NCBI RefSeq assembly: GCF_900103175.1
Contig: NZ_FNLF01000002.1
Location: 3,858,136-3,922,135 of the forward strand
Length of the DNA stretch: 64,000 nucleotides
Reading direction: 5' to 3'
Source of the DNA: Tsukamurella pulmonis
Lineage (GTDB): Bacteria > Actinomycetota > Actinomycetes > Mycobacteriales > Mycobacteriaceae
Part shown: in pieces, positions 7,512 through 15,273 of the stretch
Numbering within the stretch: position 1 is the first letter of the stretch
Layout of the letters: every line of letters begins with the position of its first letter
The notes under the pieces: generated by a model
Databases searched by the model: none
What the model saw: the letters and a program-made list of their open reading frames with translations, nothing else
Told to the model about the DNA's origin: nothing
Position numbers and translations under genes: made by a program

Positions 7512-9268
7512 AGCCGGGTGGGCCTTTCAATCGGTGGTGGGTCCAGCGACTCAATCGGTGGTGGGTCCAGCGACGCAGGTAGCGCGTCGGAGGCAGTGCG
7601 TCGCCGGTGCTGCGGGAGCAGGCGGTCGTAGGCCGTAACGCTGGGCAGCGGTCGCCGGTCGGGTGGCAGGCCGGCGATCACCGCCGCGGGGTCTGCGAGC
7701 CGTCGTTGGGTGAGGCTGACAACTCGTTGCTCGCGTCGTTCGGCATGGCGATCGAGATGACGGCCAGCGTTGGCCCCACCTGTCTGGTCGGCAGCGACCG
7801 AGGCGTGCGCGAGCAGGCGGGCTTCGGCGCGGCGAGCCTCAACGGCGACGACCTCGGCGCTCACCGCCCCGACCCGCAATGCAGCATCGATGCCGGCGAT
7901 CACCGCCGCGGCGGGCAGGCTGCGGTGCAGCAGCAGGACGTCGATCAGCTCGCTGGTGCCGTCGGTGTCGCCGTTGACTCGTCGGGCGGCGGCCCAGAAC
8001 GCATCATGGCTGGCGGTGAACACCCCGGCAGCGCGGGCCTGCGCCAACGCCGTTGATCCCGGCAGGGCACCGGGTTTGAACTTGAGCACCTCGAGGTAGT
8101 GGTCGAGGTCGATCTTCGCGGTGCCGCGGCCGGCGACCCGTGGATGCCGCGCGACCAGGGTCCGGCCGTCGTAGACCAGCAGCTGGGAGGCTTGTAGTGA
8201 GACGCGGACTCGGCGGCCGATCAGGTGCGCCGGCACCGAATACTTCACCATCCGAACGGTGATCATCGCCGACCGATCGACCCGTGGTGTGAGGATCAGG
8301 CCCGGGTCGAAATCCTCCACCGGCAGCGGCGCGAGCGCTGCTCGGTCGTGCTCGTAGTCCTGGCCGATGGTGCGCAGTCGTCCGTCGATCCGGCGGCCCT
8401 CGTCGCGGTCCTCCCAGGCTTTGATCTGCTCGTTGAGCTCATCGAGGGACTCGACCTGCGGCATTGGGGTCAGCCGGTTGCGGCGGAACCATCCGACCTC
8501 GCCTTCAACGCCGCCCTTCTCGTGCGCCCCGGCGATGCCGGGCTGGCAGTAGAACGGATCGAATCCGTAGTGCGAGTGAAACAACGTCCACCGCGGGTTC
8601 TCCTGTCGCCGCCGGTCTCCGCCCTGCAGGACCGCGACCACCGCCGAGGTGAGATTGTCGTAGCGGATATGCCGGGTCGGGACCCCGCCGAGCTCGCGGA
8701 ACGCCTCGACGTGCCCTTCGAGGAACGCTTCCTGCCCGCCGGTCGGATAGACCCGGTGAATGGCCTTGCCCGAGTGCGAGAGCCGGTAGACGAACATGTG
8801 GCACTTGGTCTTCACCCCGCCCAGGATCACCCAGACCTCGCCGAAGTCGACCTCCGCCTCCGCGCCCGGGGCGTGGTCCTGGGCGATGAACACCTCCGTC
8901 CGGCGGCCGGCCTCCACCTCGATCTGCGCCCGCCGGACCCGCACGTAGTCCCGCACCGTCGAATACGACAACTCGACCGCATCGTGCTCGATCGCCAGGC
9001 GTTCCCGGATCCGCGTCGCGGTGTGCCGCTGCTTACGCGGAGCATCCAGATCCGACCGCAACATCTCATCAATCGCCGCCTTGAACCGGTCCAACCGCGG
9101 CGACGACCGCTCCGGCGTCTTCCGCGGCGGCGGCTCCGCCGATGACAACGCCTGCCGCACCGTCCTCCGGTGCACGCCATGCTTGCGAGCCAACGCCCGG
9201 ATACTCATGCCCTCGACCCGGGCGTCCCGCCGGATCTGCGCGAACAGCTCCACCTTCGATCCCATCAT
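7508..9268 (-). CDS. istA: IS21 transposase IstA
   Basis: A 586-aa DDE transposase. A helix-turn-helix lies at about residues 20-40 (MSIRALARKHGVHRRTVRQA). The integrase core has likely catalytic residues Asp141 (AEVDFGE), Asp204 (IRYDNL) and Glu255 (HEKGGVEGE). A C-terminal beta-barrel and Arg-rich end follow. The start is ATG 9268 or the next codon, 9265. About 130 non-coding bases, carrying the terminal repeats, separate it from the right IS end. Nothing essential is missing, so the element may still be active. Confidence 0.92.
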   Translation of the reverse strand: MMGSKVELFAQIRRDARVEGMSIRALARKHGVHRRTVRQALSSAEPPPRKTPERSSPRLDRFKAAIDEMLRSDLDAPRKQRHTATRIRERLAIEHDAVELSYSTVRDYVRVRRAQIEVEAGRRTEVFIAQDHAPGAEAEVDFGEVWVILGGVKTKCHMFVYRLSHSGKAIHRVYPTGGQEAFLEGHVEAFRELGGVPTRHIRYDNLTSAVVAVLQGGDRRRQENPRWTLFHSHYGFDPFYCQPGIAGAHEKGGVEGEVGWFRRNRLTPMPQVESLDELNEQIKAWEDRDEGRRIDGRLRTIGQDYEHDRAALAPLPVEDFDPGLILTPRVDRSAMITVRMVKYSVPAHLIGRRVRVSLQASQLLVYDGRTLVARHPRVAGRGTAKIDLDHYLEVLKFKPGALPGSTALAQARAAGVFTASHDAFWAAARRVNGDTDGTSELIDVLLLHRSLPAAAVIAGIDAALRVGAVSAEVVAVEARRAEARLLAHASVAADQTGGANAGRHLDRHAERREQRVVSLTQRRLADPAAVIAGLPPDRRPLPSVTAYDRLLPQHRRRTASDALPASLDPPPIESLDPPPIERPTRL

Positions 9269-9405
9269 TGGCCACCACCTGCTTCGGCTCGGAAACGATG
9301 TTCACGAGCAACCATCAGGTGGGGCCAGATCAAACCGTCGCAACACCACCGGCGAGTCGCAAACGGGGCCAGGTCTAGCCGTCGAGCCGGGGCCTCTTCA
9401 AGCTG

Positions 9406-9467
9406 TCATAGCCAAATGGCTGCACCACGGCGCAGATCAATTACCCGAGTGGGACCGCCTGTACTAG
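9406..9467 (+). pseudogene. Displaced C-terminus of the DUF6602 gene
   Basis: Directly after the right IS21 end, a frame encodes VIAKWLHHGADQLPEWDRLY and stops at 9465-9467. It has no start of its own. Placed after the ...EWLAMSS end of the gene at 5449-6366 it gives a sensible protein end, so it is most likely the severed 3' end. Confidence 0.5.
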
Positions 9468-9501
9468 CCAGGCGTGTCGGTCCCCGGTCGTACGTCCGGC
9501 C

Positions 9502-9774
9502 ATGCCCTGGGTCGAGAAGCTGCCGATGAGCTGCCCGCAGTGCGGCGTGCCGTACCGCCCACGTCGGGTTCTCCTCGGCTTCGACAACCTCACCCGGCGG
9601 CGCACCCTGTACTGCCGCGATTGCGGCCACACCGTCGCCGTGGTGACGCACCTGGTGTGGCGTGATCGTAGCCGCGATGGCGCTGACCGGACTCGGGGAG
9701 CTACACCAGAGGAACAGGAATGCGAACGCCGGCCTGGGGACCGACAGGAACAACAACAGCCCCTCACGCGTTGA
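9502..9774 (+). CDS. Small zinc-ribbon protein (90 aa)
   Basis: Two CxxC pairs (CPQC at about residues 11-14, CRDCGH at about 38-41) form a compact zinc ribbon with basic residues between them (YRPRRVLLGFDNLTRRRT). The C-terminal third is charged and Gln-rich and is encoded by the first copy of a dispersed 65-bp repeat, so the natural protein may be shorter. The recurrent 10-mer lies 16 bases before the ATG. A degenerate copy of its first codons exists at 5361-5394. Nucleic-acid or protein binding is a reasonable guess; no enzyme activity is suggested. Confidence 0.6.
   Translation: MPWVEKLPMSCPQCGVPYRPRRVLLGFDNLTRRRTLYCRDCGHTVAVVTHLVWRDRSRDGADRTRGATPEEQECERRPGDRQEQQQPLTR
9700..9763 (+). repeat. 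Dispersed repeat, copy 1
   Basis: This segment (CTACACCAGAGGAACAG, then GCGAA, then GGGGACCGAC, then AACAGCCCCT) is repeated with few changes at 11093-11157. A shortened inverted copy lies at 12967-13004. Confidence 0.6.
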
Positions 9775-9870
9775 GCACCCCTTCACGACGGTTCGCGGAT
9801 CCCGGGCACCCAGGAATTGATAATGTCCGTTCGCTCACGCTGAGAAACACGCGAAGGACCCACGCCGCAC

Positions 9871-10884
9871 ATGCCATATCTCGTAGCACTCATCATCGTC
9901 ATTGCGATCATCGCCGCCGTCGTCAAGTTCATCCTGAAGCTGCTGCCTACGTTGCTCGCCGTCGCGGGCGCAGCCGCCGCTGTCTACGTGACGTACCGCG
10001 CGATCCGCTACATGCGGATGAAGCGTTACTTCGCCAGTGAGCCCTTCCAAGCGCAGAAGGTTCGTATCGCGGGCGTAGTCAACGAGCACAACGAGATCGC
10101 CAGCTACGTCAGCGAGATTCGACACTCGGGATCCTTCCAACTGGGCAGATCGTCGACCGGGCAACACGCGCACCTCGCACGATTCGAGAACACCAGCAGG
10201 CACCAGTACCAGCGTGACCGCAACACCGCGGATTACGGGGCGACCAATGTCCACAACTGCTCACTCCAGGTCGTGCGCAGCGCCAGCTCCGACCCACTCA
10301 AGTACGTGATGAAGTACTTCAGCATCAAGCCTGATGAAGAGCACCTCACGGCGGTTGAGGCGTCCGGTCGGGACATCAGCCGCCTGGAGAACGCGCTCGC
10401 GAACCTCCAGACGCGCGAGCAGCAGATCACCCAGTCGTTCACCCCACCAGCATTCATACTCAAGCACTACGCGGACGAGTTCATGAAACAGGTCGGCGTC
10501 GCCCTTTCGCCCATCGAGGTCCCCTACCCCCGCTATGTATTCGAGTACGTCAGCGCGGGAGGCAACAGCTCCCAACGAACCGTCGTCGACATGCACGGCC
10601 AGACCATCGACGCGCTGATAGAGATGATGGCGCAGCGGATCCGGTTCCGGAACAGCGCCGCAGGCCAACGCGCACTGATGACCTCCTCACTGCGGAACTC
10701 GATCAAGGCACGCGACGGGTACGCCTGCCGGAACTGCTCGGCATCGGTAGCGGTCGAGCCGAGCCTGCTCCTGGAGATCGACCACATCATCCCGGTGTCG
10801 CGCGGCGGCATGTCAACCGCCGACAACCTCCAGGCACTCTGCTGGCGATGCAACCGTTCGAAGTCAAACAAGATGCCGGCCTAG
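9871..10884 (+). CDS. Membrane-anchored HNH endonuclease
   Basis: Residues about 3-45 form one or two transmembrane helices (YLVALIIVIAIIAAVVKF, then LLPTLLAVAGAAAAVYV). A middle soluble region of unknown fold follows (about 50-255). The C-terminus is a complete HNH domain: CRNC zinc knuckle (about 282-285), LEIDHIIPVSRGG with the catalytic His pair, NLQALCWRCNRSKSNK with the second knuckle. HNH domains cut DNA; tethering one to the membrane is unusual and suggests action on incoming DNA. Start ATG 9871. It stands alone on the plus strand between the zinc-ribbon gene and a minus-strand gene remnant. Defence is an inference from the architecture. Confidence 0.75.
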   Translation: MPYLVALIIVIAIIAAVVKFILKLLPTLLAVAGAAAAVYVTYRAIRYMRMKRYFASEPFQAQKVRIAGVVNEHNEIASYVSEIRHSGSFQLGRSSTGQHAHLARFENTSRHQYQRDRNTADYGATNVHNCSLQVVRSASSDPLKYVMKYFSIKPDEEHLTAVEASGRDISRLENALANLQTREQQITQSFTPPAFILKHYADEFMKQVGVALSPIEVPYPRYVFEYVSAGGNSSQRTVVDMHGQTIDALIEMMAQRIRFRNSAAGQRALMTSSLRNSIKARDGYACRNCSASVAVEPSLLLEIDHIIPVSRGGMSTADNLQALCWRCNRSKSNKMPA

Positions 10885-10904
10885 GCCCCCGGCGGACCCG
10901 ATGG

Positions 10905-11062
10905 TCACTGCAGCTCGTCACGTAGCTGGTTCACCACCGCGCCCAGCGCCTCGATCTGCCACGCCAGGTACACCGCGGCCTGTCAGCCCCGGCCGCGCTG
11001 ATTTGGTGCAATAAGTCACGGACGGGCGCGAGTACGGGGTCGATCCCGTCGTCGGTTATGCC
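10905..11062 (-). pseudogene. Frameshifted gene remnant
   Basis: The minus strand reads ITDDGIDPVLAPVRDLLHQISAAG, then in another frame AVYLAWQIEALGAVVNQLRDELQ followed by a stop at 10905-10907. The two halves join into one plausible helical protein end if a small indel near 10980 is removed. No start codon is evident. This explains most of the otherwise empty 10,885-11,194 gap; the rest is repeat copy 2 and a terminator. Confidence 0.4.
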
Positions 11063-11092
11063 TCACATGTTGGGCCGAGCAGGCTCGAGTCC

Positions 11093-11157
11093 GCTACACC
11101 AGAGGAACAGAAACGCGAAGGCCGGCGAGGGGACCGACGGACACAAGAACAGCCCCT
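11093..11157 (+). repeat. Dispersed repeat, copy 2
   Basis: This is about 80 percent identical by eye to 9700-9763, including the CTACACCAGAGGAACAG start, the 10-mer at 11129-11138 and the AACAGCCCCT end. It is non-coding here and runs into a terminator hairpin. Confidence 0.6.
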
Positions 11158-11177
11158 GACCAGCGTGGTCAGGGGCT
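11151..11177. terminator. Hairpin terminator
   Basis: A perfect 12-bp stem (11151-11162 with 11166-11177) with a 3-nt loop, just beyond the stop of the minus-strand HTH gene at 11195. It probably ends that operon. Confidence 0.65.
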
Positions 11178-11194
11178 GCTGCGTGCGGGACCCG

Positions 11195-11587
11195 TCACCG
11201 GTTGGGATCGTCCTCGATCCCGGCCTCGTCCTCCCGGACCATCTGCACCATCAGCTCGTCGGCATACCGCTCGACCTCGGCCTCCGGGATCCGGATGAAC
11301 CTGCCGACCCGATACCCGGCCAGCTCCCCGTCGTGTACCCGACGCGTCACCGTCGATGTGGACATTCCGAGGCGCTTACCCGCCCGCGACGGGCTCAACG
11401 ACAGCCGTTGCGTCGCGACCGGCACGGGATTCAGAAGTGCGCGCACGTCGGACTCCTTCACCACCCTGCGGCCCGCCACCTCGAAAGCCGCCAGTTCGCC
11501 CCTGCGGATCATCGAGGCAACCGTCCGCGGGTCGCGGCTCAGGATGCGCCCCGCCCTGGTCAGGGTGATGAAGTCGGTCCCCCTCAC
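11195..11587 (-). CDS. Tandem helix-turn-helix (excisionase/MerR-like) DNA-binding protein
   Basis: The 130-aa protein contains two HTH units in a row: residues about 8-50 (TRAGRILSRDPRTVASMIRRGELAAFEVAGRRVV) and about 62-105 (SLSPSRAGKRLGMSTSTVTRRVHDGELAGYRVGRFIRI). Each ends in the short wing typical of excisionase/AlpA-like proteins. The C-terminal tail LMVQMVREDEAGIEDD is shared with a broken copy at 3840-3926. Its GTG start overlaps the stop of the upstream coiled-coil gene by four bases (GTGA), giving translational coupling. A copy of the recurrent 10-mer forms its codons 3 to 6. It is likely a regulator or architectural protein of the element. Confidence 0.65.
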   Translation of the reverse strand: MRGTDFITLTRAGRILSRDPRTVASMIRRGELAAFEVAGRRVVKESDVRALLNPVPVATQRLSLSPSRAGKRLGMSTSTVTRRVHDGELAGYRVGRFIRIPEAEVERYADELMVQMVREDEAGIEDDPNR

Positions 11588-12852
11588 GACTGCACGTCCT
11601 CGAAGTCGAGTATCAGCAGCAGGTCGCGGCCATCGAACTGGCCGAGGTGCACCAGGTCGGAGTTGATGAGCATCGACTTCCTCTCCCCGCCATTCTTCGT
11701 CACGGTCACGTGCTCGCCCTGGATCGCGTCAGAGTGGGCCACGATCCGCCAATCCCCCGACAGGCTCACGAACCTGGCCGCAACGGGGACCTCCTTGGTC
11801 CGGCGCTTGTTGAGCACCGTCATCGGCAACCGACCAGCCCGAGCCCTACGGAATGCCTCCTCGACGTCAGCAACCACGGTGCGCCACCCAAACAGGTCGC
11901 CCGGGTTCGCTGGTACGTCAAGCCTGCCCGCCACAGCCACCTCCACCGCCATTGATCGAATGCGCATCTCGGACTTCCCGTTTACGGCAGCGTCGCGCCG
12001 CAGCCGGAGGTCCAGTAGCGCCTCCGGCGCGATCTCCAGTTGCCGGAGACACTGCTCCGTGTGAAGCACCACCTCGTCGCGTGCAGCTTCGACCGAGAGC
12101 GAGCTGACCCGCTCCGTCTCCTCCCGGTGGGCCAGCTTCGACCGAGCCAGAACCTCCGCCTGCCGAGCATCCGCCTCAGCCTTCCTCAACGCCTCCTCCT
12201 GCGCCGCCTTGGCGCGCTTGAGAGCCTCGATGCGCTCGGCCTCAGCCTTCGCCTTCGCCGCCTTCTCAGCTGCGGCACGCTTCTCAACGAGCCGCTCCGG
12301 ATCATCGACACCGAGCAGCACCCACAGCACGCCATCGCGCGCGCCGAGCGGACTGACGGCGGTCACCTCCTGCTCCTTCGGTGGGCGCGCGAGTCCCTGT
12401 TGGGGAGCCAGATTCACCTCGATCCGATCCCCGACCACCGGCCCCGCCTTCGCGAGCACCCGCCACCCGGCACCCCTGGCGCTGGTGAACGCAGGCGCGG
12501 ACTTGAGAACCTTCGGCGCGAGGCCCTGGAGCCACGCCGACGACTCCGGGAACCCCGCGTCGCGAGCCAACGCCCGGTCCAGCTCGGCGGCAGCTTCCTT
12601 CTTGGCCGCGAGGGTGGCGCGGAGCTTCTCCGTCGATGCAGCACGCTGTGCGGCCTGGGCATGAGCCTCGACAAGCTCCCGAATCTCCGGCTCCTCGGCC
12701 TCCAGTCGTTCGACCGCCTCCAGGTCGAACGACCACGGCGATGTGTGGTCATTTGCCGCGACATCGTCCCGAATCCCATAGGGGCGCAGGTACTTCACGA
12801 TGAGATTCTTCGTCCAGCCGCGGCCTACGACCTCGCGTTGTGAGATGTTCAT
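11584..12852 (-). CDS. Coiled-coil protein of unknown function (422 aa)
   Basis: The first 50 residues (SQREVVGRGWTKNLIVKYLRP) look like a short helix-turn-helix followed by an Ala/Glu/Lys-rich coiled coil at about 60-95. A second long coiled coil spans about 205-265 (EKRAAAEKAAKAKAEAERIEALKRAKAAQEEA). The last 90 residues are beta-rich (VHLGQFDGRDLLLILDFEDVQS). I do not recognise the family. It is coupled to the tandem-HTH gene, and together they look like a DNA-binding or structural pair of the element. A TTGACG hexamer and the 9-mer CTAGTGTT lie 80-100 bases upstream, also seen in the repressor control region. Confidence 0.5.
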   Translation of the reverse strand: MNISQREVVGRGWTKNLIVKYLRPYGIRDDVAANDHTSPWSFDLEAVERLEAEEPEIRELVEAHAQAAQRAASTEKLRATLAAKKEAAAELDRALARDAGFPESSAWLQGLAPKVLKSAPAFTSARGAGWRVLAKAGPVVGDRIEVNLAPQQGLARPPKEQEVTAVSPLGARDGVLWVLLGVDDPERLVEKRAAAEKAAKAKAEAERIEALKRAKAAQEEALRKAEADARQAEVLARSKLAHREETERVSSLSVEAARDEVVLHTEQCLRQLEIAPEALLDLRLRRDAAVNGKSEMRIRSMAVEVAVAGRLDVPANPGDLFGWRTVVADVEEAFRRARAGRLPMTVLNKRRTKEVPVAARFVSLSGDWRIVAHSDAIQGEHVTVTKNGGERKSMLINSDLVHLGQFDGRDLLLILDFEDVQS

Positions 12853-13179
12853 TTGAGAACCTTTCCGGCCAGCAGTATTTCTGCTGCACCAAGGGCTCCC
12901 CGATGGTTCGTGTGTGTAAAACCAACACTAGATGCGTCAACCTCGTCACGCAAGCCCAATAGCCTTGTCCCCCACAGGTTCTCATTTGCGTTTCTGTGGT
13001 GTAGTGCCGCTGAGCTGCATAAACCTGGATCTCGCCTTCCACGGCCCCGAGACTCTCAGGAGGTTCACATCCAGCGGGGCGGCTGACCGGGGAGATCCGT
13101 CATGCGGACTGGGCCTCGACGGGCCCGAACTCATCCGCGTGACCGGCGACCAGCCGCCCGTCGGGTAGCGTCCGGAAGC
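12853..13179. promoter_or_regulatory. Divergent control region with an inverted partial repeat copy
   Basis: The region carries no gene. On the minus strand, CTACACC...AGAAACGC at 12967-13004 is a shortened version of the dispersed repeat. Further towards the coiled-coil gene, TTGACG is followed by CATCTAGTGTT (12924-12932 holds AACACTAGA on plus), the same 9-mer present in the repressor/excisionase region at 16941-16949. It probably holds the promoter of the minus-strand operon. Confidence 0.35.
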
Positions 13180-13461
13180 ATGGCAACCATCATTGACGTG
13201 TACCACGGCTGGTCAAGCGAGAACGGCCAGCTCAAGCCCCCAACGTGGAGCGAGCCCTTCCCCAGCGGGGCGTCTGCGGCCGACATCGCGACCGTGGTCT
13301 TCAACCGCGAAAGCAACCGGTTACTCGGCAGCGTGCCGTTCGAGACAGGCAGTGAGCTACACCGCCATATCGAGTCGATGATTGAGATTGCCCTACAGAA
13401 CCTCGGATCTGAGACCGCGGTTGCATCCAACCTCCTGACGGTGCGGATCAACCGGACGTAA
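13180..13461 (+). CDS. Small hypothetical protein (93 aa)
   Basis: It begins MATIIDVYHGWSSENGQLK and contains an amphipathic helix (ELHRHIESMIEIALQNLGSE). It has no cysteine pairs, signal peptide or known motif. GGAAGC sits only a few bases before the ATG. It lies alone between the coiled-coil operon and the convergent zinc-binding gene, with a shared bidirectional terminator downstream. Function unknown. Confidence 0.5.
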   Translation: MATIIDVYHGWSSENGQLKPPTWSEPFPSGASAADIATVVFNRESNRLLGSVPFETGSELHRHIESMIEIALQNLGSETAVASNLLTVRINRT

Positions 13462-13551
13462 CGCCAACCGGGCACGTAACCAGGCTGAAACGCCGGCCCA
13501 AGGACCCACCTGCTCGGTAATTTTTACCAAGCGTGCACGATCCACCGAGCA

Positions 13552-13581
13552 AGAAGCTCCCGGTCACGACCGGGAGCTTCT
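13552..13581. terminator. Bidirectional hairpin terminator
   Basis: A perfect 14-bp stem (13552-13565 with 13568-13581) with a 2-nt loop lies between two convergent genes. Confidence 0.75.
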
Positions 13582-13582
13582 G

Positions 13583-13822
13583 TCACGCAGCCTGATACGA
13601 CGTGAACCACTCATGTCCAGCCGGGCACCGGTAGGTCGCGCGCTCGGACCCGTCCAGCATCGGCTCGATGCTCACAGGCTGGTACAGCGTCACCGGCGGC
13701 TCCCCGCCCGGCGGAGTCGCGAACGGGTTCGCCTGCTTCATACGTACCGCCAGGGCCGCGCGCTCACATGTGCGGCAGGTGTCGCCGTACGGGTCCTGCT
13801 CGGTCGTCGGATTGGTCATCAT
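13583..13822 (-). CDS. Small zinc-binding protein (79 aa)
   Basis: I chose the ATG at 13822 because GAAGGAGA precedes it; the longer frame upstream lacks coding character. A CRTC pair near the N-terminus and CPAGHEW near the C-terminus can complete a zinc site. The middle is Pro-rich. Such ribbon proteins are common in actinophage early regions next to replication genes. Function unknown. Confidence 0.55.
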   Translation of the reverse strand: MMTNPTTEQDPYGDTCRTCERAALAVRMKQANPFATPPGGEPPVTLYQPVSIEPMLDGSERATYRCPAGHEWFTSYQAA

Positions 13823-13891
13823 GTTTCTCCTTCGGTTGTGGCCCAGTGGGCCGTTCCCCCGGGGCCGGTTGACTCCAGGAGCGGTGTGGGG

Positions 13892-14140
13892 ATGGACGCT
13901 CAAGTACGTACGTCCACGTCACGTCCATCGCCACGCGGCCTGTCGTTGCAGGTCAGCGGGCTAACGTCCGTAACGTCCATGGTTCGAGACACTCTTCCCC
14001 TTACTAACGGATATGAGTGTGTCCCTACCTCTCGAACTACCTTCAACAACATCCTTCTCACGCTAAGAGTTGTGTGAGGTATGGACGTAATGGACGTGCG
14101 CAGGTCAGAGGCCGTTTCTGGATGGACGTAGCATGGACGT
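13892..14140. other. Candidate replication origin with iterons
   Basis: The octamer ATGGACGT or its complement occurs at 13921-13928, 13973-13980, 14081-14088, 14090-14097, 14122-14129 and 14133-14140. Near-copies lie at 13892, 13910 and 13964. The left copies point one way and the right copies the other, flanking an AT-richer 100-base core that itself contains an inverted repeat (GTTCGAGA 13982-13989 with TCTCGAAC 14031-14038). This lies directly beside the helicase/primase genes. Iterons plus a melting region next to the replication gene is the classic layout of plasmid and phage origins; function is inferred. Confidence 0.55.
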
Positions 14141-14159
14141 ACGTACCTGCGCGTACCCG

Positions 14160-15272
14160 TCACGGCCAGTTCATCGCCTCCTGCACGTCCGGCTCGGGCG
14201 GCGGAGCCATCTCTTCGCCCCCTCCCAGAGGCGTCTGGTTCGCCTGCCCGTCGACCTCGGGCGCGGGAGCGACGAGTGCGACGCCCTTGAAGCCGTAGGG
14301 ACGAGAGCTTCCCCGTACGAGCCGCACGCCGCTCCGTATCCCGCTGCCGGGTGCGGAGATCGCCGCAGAGAAGGATGCGAGCGACCCGGCCTCCTCGCCG
14401 GAAGCGGAGCACCAGCCGCAGTATGCGAAGTACAGCTCCTTCGCGGTGATCGACGCCGCGGGATGGCGCACGCACAGCTCCTCGATGAATGCATCGGTCG
14501 GGGATGCGAGTTGAGCGATCTTCCGGCGCTCCTCCGCCGCGCTCGCAGGCTCAATCAGCCGACCAGTCTCATTGAGGTGGTCGAGGCCGTCGAGCGCCCA
14601 GTTCAAGATCCCTGGCAGTTCCCGCTTAAGTCGGTCGAGAAGGCCGAGGTCTTCGCGGCCCAAGAACGAGACGCTAATCGGCAGGATTACCCAGCGGGTG
14701 GCGACCGCGCCCGTCGGGTCGTGGAAACGGGGTGAGAGGTTCGACGCCCCCATCAGGCGCGCGGTTGGAAGGAAGGTGATCGGGGTGATTCCCTTGCGGT
14801 CGGCGGTGATCCAGTCACCGCCGATGAGCGATAGAAGGGACTCGACCAATCGTTCATTGCGACGGTCGAGCCGCACATCGCCGAAGGTGACCAGCGACTT
14901 GCCCGCAAGGGGCGCGAGGCCGAACCGGTCACCCAGGCTGGTGATCTTCGGTGACACCGAAGCCTCGGGGCCCATCAACTCACCGGCGATCTTGAGGCAC
15001 GTGCCCTTCCCGCAGCGCGGACGGCCGAGGATGAGCAGCGCCTTATGCAGGTCGGTGCGGCCGCTCACCAGGTACCCGAACCAGTCCTGCAGCAGCATCA
15101 GCGCTTCTCGATCGGCGGGGAAGACCGAGCCGAGGAACTGCTCCCACTCGGGACAGGTTGCATCGGGGTCGAAATCGAACGGTAGGCATGAGAGGTTGAA
15201 GAAGTGGGGCGTATGCGGTTCCAGGACACGTGTTCCGGGGTCGAGGAGCCCGTTGGCGACGGGGATGAGCAT
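14160..15272 (-). CDS. P4/D5-type replicative helicase (C-terminal half of a primase-helicase)
   Basis: The protein begins MLIPVANGLLDPGTR, the junction normally found inside P4-family primase-helicases, and continues through HFFNLSCLPFDFDPDA. A Walker A motif GRPRCGKGT is at about residues 83-91. Further superfamily-3-like segments follow (LVTFGDVRLDRRNERLVESLLSLIGGD, then ARLMGASNLSPRF). It should unwind DNA at the element's origin, which lies immediately downstream at 13,892-14,140. The ATG lies one base after the upstream primase stop, with GAAGGA as ribosome site. In most relatives the two halves are a single polypeptide of 700 aa or more; here they are separate genes. Confidence 0.8.
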   Translation of the reverse strand: MLIPVANGLLDPGTRVLEPHTPHFFNLSCLPFDFDPDATCPEWEQFLGSVFPADREALMLLQDWFGYLVSGRTDLHKALLILGRPRCGKGTCLKIAGELMGPEASVSPKITSLGDRFGLAPLAGKSLVTFGDVRLDRRNERLVESLLSLIGGDWITADRKGITPITFLPTARLMGASNLSPRFHDPTGAVATRWVILPISVSFLGREDLGLLDRLKRELPGILNWALDGLDHLNETGRLIEPASAAEERRKIAQLASPTDAFIEELCVRHPAASITAKELYFAYCGWCSASGEEAGSLASFSAAISAPGSGIRSGVRLVRGSSRPYGFKGVALVAPAPEVDGQANQTPLGGGEEMAPPPEPDVQEAMNWP

Positions 15273-15273
15273 G

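Larger units (their letters stand above)
6364..9400. mobile_element. IS21-family insertion sequence
   Basis: The element carries overlapping istA and istB genes and a small extra gene on the opposite strand. Its ends are imperfect inverted repeats starting TGATCTGGCCCCGG at left and (reverse strand) TGAAGAGGCCCCGG at right. Each end carries a second GGCCCC copy about 20 bp inward, as expected for the multiple terminal repeats of IS21. An alternative boundary places the 5-bp direct repeat TCAAG (6358-6362 and 9398-9402) as target duplication, so the ends are uncertain by a few bases. It sits in the 3' end of the DUF6602 gene. Confidence 0.8.

Noticed and set aside
13892-14140. CRISPR array
   Set aside because: The repeated octamers are too short, in both orientations and irregularly spaced; no cas genes are present anywhere in the window.
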